The notes beneath the pieces are model-generated. The model did not search any database, was not told the origin of the DNA, and worked only from the letters and a program-made list of their open reading frames with translations. From positions 1 through 56,021 of IMG/VR virus record IMGVR_UViG_3300041583_000090: DNA of 56,021 nt; one strand, given 5' to 3'. The position numbers and the translations under genes were made by a program. This DNA is from a virus. Of the stretch, positions 53,827-56,021 are shown piece by piece; within the stretch, counting starts at the first letter, position 1; the number at the start of each line of letters is the position of its first letter.

Positions 53827-53835
53827 TGCTATAAT
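53827..53835 (+). promoter_or_regulatory. Extended -10 promoter for structured RNA
   Basis: TGC-TATAAT right after the terminator. Seven nt downstream is 53842, exactly the first base of the long helix described next. Confidence 0.65.
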
Positions 53836-53841
53836 AGTAGT

Positions 53842-53928
53842 GTCCCCATACAGGGCAAGGATTTTGTTTTCTTAGGATGACTAGTTACCATTTTTCTGGG
53901 CAACTCCTTCAGGTTACTGTGTGGGGAC
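53842..53928 (+). ncRNA. Structured RNA / leader with 12-bp closing helix
   Basis: No gene covers this stretch. The ends pair over 12 bp with one G-T: GTCCCCATACAG (53842-53853) with CTGTGTGGGGAC (53917-53928). A further 5-bp helix AAGGA/TCCTT (53857-53861, 53905-53909) lies inside, with asymmetric internal loops containing AGGTTA. A -10 element puts transcription start at the helix's first base. This is consistent with a riboswitch-like leader for the small exported protein downstream or with a free small RNA. It does not match a riboswitch class I can name. Confidence 0.5.
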
Positions 53929-53966
53929 TTAATCTTGCTCAAATACAAACAATAAAGGAATCATTA

Positions 53967-54243
53967 ATGTTAAAGAAAACCCCCCAAATCTAATCGCGCA
54001 ATGCTTTTGTTATCGTCTGTATCTGTGGCATTGTCCCTTGCATTGCTTTCGATTGTGCCCAGTCAAGCCTCTACTCTACCTAGAATCAATCTAGGTGGTG
54101 CTGGCGGCGTCCCTGCAATCCCTTTATCAAGCCTTGAATTGATAGGAGACTTTTTGGTATCAGCTACTTCAGAATTCACAAGAACTGTCAGGGGGTTGGC
54201 TAACTGCACCTCTGATAAACTTAGAGATTCCTATGTGATATAA
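53967..54243 (+). pseudogene. Small exported protein with frameshift in C6 tract
   Basis: ATG 53967 has AAAGG 8 nt upstream and reads Met-Leu-Lys-Lys-Thr-Pro, then meets a stop at 53991 because of a run of six C (53980-53985). If one base is skipped, the frame joins the one that reads from 54001: a textbook Sec signal peptide with basic start, hydrophobic core ('MLLLSSVSVALSLALLSIV') and 'PSQA' cleavage site, then a mature part of about 60 residues ('STLPRINLGGAGGVPAIPLS'). The intact gene would be about 91 residues. It may be disrupted, phase variable, read by +1 frameshifting at CCC-C, or a sequencing error. Role unknown. Confidence 0.55.
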
Positions 54244-54244
54244 T
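54236..54244 (+). promoter_or_regulatory. Extended -10 promoter candidate (leaderless geometry)
   Basis: TGA-TATAAT overlaps the end of the preceding reading frame. The ATG at 54251 follows after exactly 6 nt, all AT, and no ribosome site is present. Confidence 0.65.
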
Positions 54245-54250
54245 ATATTT

Positions 54251-54769
54251 ATGACTAATTTTATTCAGGAAGATAGCAACGAGATTAACAAGCAATCCCC
54301 CTGCTGGGACGGATACGTTCAAAGGGGAATGAAACCTGGACAGGATGGTGGCCCAGTACCGAACTGTGTTCCTGCGACAAAGTCAGACGGCTTTATGGAT
54401 GAGCGCGAGGCTCCCGAGGGATACCACTACATGCCAGACGGGTCTCTGATGGCCGATGAGGAGCATGAAAAGGAAAAGTCAATGTTTGAAAACTTTGGAA
54501 AAGACTTCACAAGAGCTACGAGACTGACAGATGTATTTAAGGCAGATAGTGTTCGTGTTGGACAAATGGTTTCCTGGAACTCTTCTGGAGGACGGGCTAC
54601 CGGAAAAGTTAAAAGAGTAATCCGCAGCGGTTCTTATAAAGTTCCAGGTACAGATGTAACAATTAATGCCAGCGAAGAAAGTCCTGCAGTCGTAATCACA
54701 TTATATCGTAATGGAGAAGCTACAGACACGACAGTAGCACACCGCATGGGGACACTGAGAGCCCTGTAG
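54251..54769 (+). CDS. DUF2945/Tudor-like protein with Cys-rich N-terminus
   Basis: 172 residues. The C-terminal domain (about 100-172) 'VRVGQMVSWNSSGGRATGKV' ... 'VAHRMGTLRAL' is the DUF2945 (hypervirulence-associated Tudor-like) fold, a small beta-barrel common in bacteria. The N-terminal 50 residues contain 'SPCWDGYVQRGMKPG' and 'PVPNCVP', a short Cys-pair motif that also appears in other phage proteins. The middle is acidic. It starts at a leaderless-type promoter. Binding partner unknown. Confidence 0.7.
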   Translation: MTNFIQEDSNEINKQSPCWDGYVQRGMKPGQDGGPVPNCVPATKSDGFMDEREAPEGYHYMPDGSLMADEEHEKEKSMFENFGKDFTRATRLTDVFKADSVRVGQMVSWNSSGGRATGKVKRVIRSGSYKVPGTDVTINASEESPAVVITLYRNGEATDTTVAHRMGTLRAL

Positions 54770-54775
54770 AGCCAC

Positions 54776-54943
54776 TCAAATATCTTTAGGAACTTTTACG
54801 TAGTCCTCCAGGATAGCCTTGATCTGAAGGGTATACCTATCATACTCCATCTCAATAACCATATTGTCCTCATCGATCTTATGAACTTTAATCTCTTTAG
54901 CTATGTCAAATAAGACAGCTTTAATTCTTTGGTCAATGTTCAT
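54776..54943 (-). CDS. Small hypothetical protein (55 aa), minus strand
   Basis: Minus-strand ATG at 54943 to TGA at 54776. The protein is helical and charged ('MNIDQRIKAVLFDIAKEIKV', 'AILEDYVKVPKDI'). It starts 3 nt after the HNH stop in the same direction, with GGGGGGTAA upstream, so it is in an operon with the HNH gene. The convergent plus-strand gene ends 6 nt away. Unrecognised family. Confidence 0.55.
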   Translation of the reverse strand: MNIDQRIKAVLFDIAKEIKVHKIDEDNMVIEMEYDRYTLQIKAILEDYVKVPKDI

Positions 54944-54946
54944 CAC

Positions 54947-55222
54947 TTACCCCCCATACTCACGTTGATAAGTTCTCATCTTGTGACAGTTGGCACACAC
55001 CACATCACACTTAGAAACTTCCTTCCAAGCAGCAGCCTCACCATAATTACGAAGAACCCGGTATACGACGTCTATCTTCTGATGCTCTGGCTTGTGATCA
55101 AACTCTAAGATGTAGTGGGGGAATATGTTCCTGCAATCAAAACACCCGTGCTTCTCTTTGTAGAGATGAAGTTCTTCAAGCACTAGGGACATCGCCTTAC
55201 GATGTTTTGCAGTCTTTACCAT
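54947..55222 (-). CDS. HNH endonuclease-like protein
   Basis: 91 residues from ATG 55222, chosen over GTG 55240 because a TACAAT/TATACT element sits just upstream and homologous proteins tend to begin near this Met. The zinc pairs are 'CFDC' and 'CANC', and the catalytic core is 'LEFDHKPEHQKIDVV' with the Asp-His of HNH. Short free-standing HNH proteins often act as homing-type or packaging-associated nucleases. It is on the minus strand, opposite most genes, which fits a mobile-type insertion, but no flanking repeats were found. Confidence 0.8.
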   Translation of the reverse strand: MVKTAKHRKAMSLVLEELHLYKEKHGCFDCRNIFPHYILEFDHKPEHQKIDVVYRVLRNYGEAAAWKEVSKCDVVCANCHKMRTYQREYGG

Positions 55223-55230
55223 ATAGTATA

Positions 55231-55239
55231 ATTGTACCA
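55231..55239 (-). promoter_or_regulatory. Promoter candidate for HNH gene with dyad
   Basis: On the minus strand TGG-TACAAT precedes the ATG at 55222 by 8 nt, and TATACT (55225-55230) overlaps the gap. GTACCA and TGGTAC form an inverted repeat at 55234-55257 that covers the element and may be an operator. Confidence 0.45.
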
Positions 55240-55240
55240 C

Positions 55241-55326
55241 TATCTTTTTAATGGTACGAGATTATATGCTATAAATATAAAGAATTAAATATTAAAAGAT
55301 AGACTGAAAGATTTTTAAAGGATCAA
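55241..55326. other. AT-rich intergenic stretch
   Basis: 86 bp of mostly A/T between two minus-strand genes. Apart from the right arm of the inverted repeat reaching 55257, I see no ORF, RNA fold or clear terminator. Confidence 0.4.
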
Positions 55327-55938
55327 TTAAAGAATAATAGCTTTAGCGAATACAACCCTAGAAGCCATCTTGCTTGCAGCAATGATCGCAATCGGAGCTG
55401 CTATTCCAAGTACTGTACCAGCCCACATACGAGGCTCCAGCCAGTTCCAATCCCAGTAGTCAAAGGTGTGGAATGCGTTTGCTAGAACAGCTAAGCCACC
55501 GAAGGCAACCATTCCAATAATTGCTCCAGATGTTTTTTCTGGCTTGCCATTGTCACTAAGTCTAGATGATAGCACTAGGTATGCTACTAAGAAAAGAAGG
55601 TACATGAGTTCGATAAAGAAGAAGAACAGCCCGGCCATCCACTCTTGGGACAGGCCTACAAAGGTTGCTACAGATGTTATACCATTAAAAGATACTATGG
55701 CTGAAGAGATAAAGGCTAAGCCAATGCCGACTAACCAGGTCCAAAGAATTACCTTCTGGTCAACCTGTATTTTTGGTGCACGTTTAGATTCTTGAAGCTC
55801 ATAGCGTTCACGCTTTTGATCCTCAATTTTAAGTTTAGTCGATTCTTCCGAGGTAGTTTTATTAATGGAAGCCATAGCATCCATCTTCTCTCGCCTTTGC
55901 GGACTTATTCCAGTCCGACCATTATCATAAATACTCAT
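55327..55938 (-). CDS. Multi-pass membrane protein, possibly DUF2637-like
   Basis: 203 residues on the minus strand. The first 60 are cytoplasmic, basic and acidic ('KLKIEDQKRERYELQESKRA'). Four membrane segments follow (about 66-86, 98-123, 137-157, 170-190), such as 'WMAGLFFFFIELMYLLFLVA' and 'AGTVLGIAAPIAIIAASKMA'. The layout recalls the DUF2637/SpdB-like proteins of actinobacterial plasmids and phages. It has a promoter and palindrome at its start and no Shine-Dalgarno. Function unknown. Confidence 0.55.
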   Translation of the reverse strand: MSIYDNGRTGISPQRREKMDAMASINKTTSEESTKLKIEDQKRERYELQESKRAPKIQVDQKVILWTWLVGIGLAFISSAIVSFNGITSVATFVGLSQEWMAGLFFFFIELMYLLFLVAYLVLSSRLSDNGKPEKTSGAIIGMVAFGGLAVLANAFHTFDYWDWNWLEPRMWAGTVLGIAAPIAIIAASKMASRVVFAKAIIL

Positions 55939-55940
55939 AG

Positions 55941-55960
55941 TTATCTAGATAATTATACCA
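55941..55960 (-). promoter_or_regulatory. Extended -10 promoter with 12-bp palindrome
   Basis: On the minus strand TGG-TATAAT (55952-55960) lies 13 nt before the ATG at 55938. The perfect palindrome TTATCTAGATAA (55941-55952) covers the expected transcription start and lacks a ribosome site. Confidence 0.55.
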
Positions 55961-55965
55961 TAAAG

Positions 55966-56021
55966 TAGGGAGTGCAGGACTCGAACCTGCGACTAAGAGC
56001 TTAGAAAGCTCCTGCTCTATC
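55966..56021 (-). tRNA. tRNA-Arg (TCT), cut by right window edge
   Basis: Minus strand; the 3' part is visible: D-arm remainder, anticodon arm GGAGC-TTTCTAA-GCTCT (anticodon TCT), T-arm GCAGG-TTCGAGT-CCTGC and 3' acceptor strand ACTCCCT with discriminator A. The 5' acceptor lies beyond the window. No CCA is encoded. Confidence 0.85.

Noticed and set aside
53842-53928. c-di-GMP riboswitch
   Set aside because: There is a CAGGGCAAG resemblance, but the expected second conserved segment is absent.
55466-55795. Plus-strand ORF opposite the membrane protein gene
   Set aside because: It is antisense to a good multi-pass membrane protein with a promoter, and has no ribosome site.

Overview
This window is a contiguous piece of a double-stranded DNA tailed-phage genome with long-tail (siphovirus-like) morphology. 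Both edges cut features: a tail gene runs off the left edge and a tRNA runs off the right edge. The likely host is an actinobacterium. The signs are a WhiB-like regulator, a small DUF7455-like zinc protein, a DUF2945-like Tudor protein, an r1t-type holin, a LysM/M23 endolysin and several apparently leaderless genes. Base composition looks AT-leaning for an actinophage (judged by eye, not counted), so a low-GC, for example aquatic, actinobacterial host is plausible but unproven.

Layout. (1) 1-29 kb, plus strand, virion module: tail protein, portal, prohead protease with a nested scaffold start, major capsid protein, head-tail connectors, tail terminator, tail tube, two paralogous tail-assembly chaperones, a 3009-residue tape measure, then distal tail and baseplate proteins. 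(2) 29-40.7 kb, replication and recombination: MerR-like protein, DnaB-type helicase, CHC2/TOPRIM primase, ssDNA-binding protein, DnaE polymerase, RecA-like recombinase, PD-(D/E)XK and RuvC-like resolvases, DEDD exonuclease, Cas4-like nuclease. (3) 40.7-43.7 kb: small HTH protein, DUF1599-like protein, terminase small and large subunits. The terminase is far from the portal. (4) 43.7-48.5 kb, nucleotide and one-carbon metabolism: nrdI, nrdE, nrdF, glyA. (5) 48.7-49.3 kb: tRNA-Asn, tRNA-Asp and tRNA-Thr, separated by structured spacers, plus a 3'-half tRNA fragment. (6) 49.3-54.8 kb: lysis genes and a string of small accessory genes, including WhiB and an RNA-like leader with a 12-bp closing helix. 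(7) 54.8-56.0 kb, minus strand: HNH protein, a tiny gene, a membrane protein and a partial tRNA-Arg.

How it works together. The phage appears to carry its own replisome (helicase, primase, SSB, polymerase) and recombination enzymes, and it boosts dNTP supply with a class Ib ribonucleotide reductase. Serine hydroxymethyltransferase would add one-carbon units, but no thymidylate synthase is in the window. Transcription seems to rely on a recurring extended -10 element (TG-N-TATAAT or TATACT), often without an obvious -35. At least four genes have this element only 6-7 nt before an ATG with no Shine-Dalgarno. No integrase or repressor was recognised.
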